From contig BSQZ01000009.1 in the NCBI GenBank assembly GCA_033239005.1, forward strand, positions 1,187,752 through 1,251,751: a stretch of 64,000 nt of DNA, given 5' to 3'. The notes under the pieces are model-generated. The model was not told the DNA's origin and did no database searches. It saw only the letters and a list, made by a program, of their open reading frames with translations. Below are positions 63,986 through 64,000 of this stretch, piece by piece. Both the position numbers and the translations under genes were made by a program. This stretch comes from Lamellibrachia satsuma (taxonomy: Eukaryota; Annelida; Polychaeta; Sabellida; Siboglinidae). Positions within the stretch are counted from its first letter, which is position 1. Each line of letters opens with the position of its first letter.

Positions 63986-64000
63986 ATGTTCGGTATTTTC

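Overview
This window is animal nuclear DNA. It is AT-rich by eye, coding sequence comes in short exons with GT/AG borders, and most of the length is transposable elements. The mix (RTE, CR1/L2-like and Penelope retroelements, a tyrosine-recombinase Ngaro/DIRS-like element, a Gypsy-like LTR element, pogo, hAT and a TTAA-flanked Kolobok-like element) is typical of marine invertebrates such as molluscs, brachiopods, hemichordates, echinoderms or lancelets. I cannot name the species.

The only host gene I can identify firmly is a Myt1-type kinase (PKMYT1 family) on the minus strand. I can place eleven phase-compatible exons from 60080 down to 17550. They encode about 394 residues: glycine loop, YAVK lysine, HMDIKPEN catalytic loop, DFG, APE, kinase C-lobe, then a hydrophobic membrane segment and a short tail ending in a stop. 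Nearly everything between 17.5 and 60 kb is therefore intron of this gene, filled with mobile elements.

Left part (0-17.5 kb): a TIR element with a FLYWCH relic (0.8-1.8 kb); a minus-strand RTE retrotransposon lacking its RT catalytic core (3.1-5.7 kb); two minus-strand exons of an unknown gene separated by an in-frame stop (6.0-6.8 kb); an L2/CR1-like LINE (8.8-11.8 kb); a Penelope element with GIY-YIG endonuclease and a terminal hairpin (12.5-14.7 kb); and a pogo-like element with TA flanks (14.9-16.8 kb).

Intronic part (17.5-60 kb): two near-identical 2.27-kb TTAA-flanked elements (17.8-20.1 and 44.5-46.8 kb); a CR1 LINE (21.1-22.6 kb); an almost complete Ngaro/DIRS-like retroelement (24.2-31.0 kb) with an SGNH-hydrolase ORF, an 87-bp tandem array, gag, RT, RNase H and an intact-looking tyrosine recombinase; three minisatellites; a hAT element with TIRs and target duplication (35.1-38.1 kb); another CR1 (38.1-39.7 kb); a TIR composite with TA-centred palindromes, a hAT MITE and a conserved ORF of unknown function (40.9-44.5 kb); a decayed Gypsy-like element (47.4-50.0 kb); a LINE split by a pogo-type MITE (51.1-54.0 kb); and a GGCCC-rich repeat pair (57.1-58.4 kb).

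Right end (61-64 kb): one candidate exon on each strand of unknown genes, a Penelope 3' fragment, and two zinc-finger relics of hAT-type genes, the last close to the window edge. The most interesting object is the Ngaro/DIRS-like element. Its SGNH hydrolase and tandem array may lie inside an in-frame intron joining a four-codon leader to gag.
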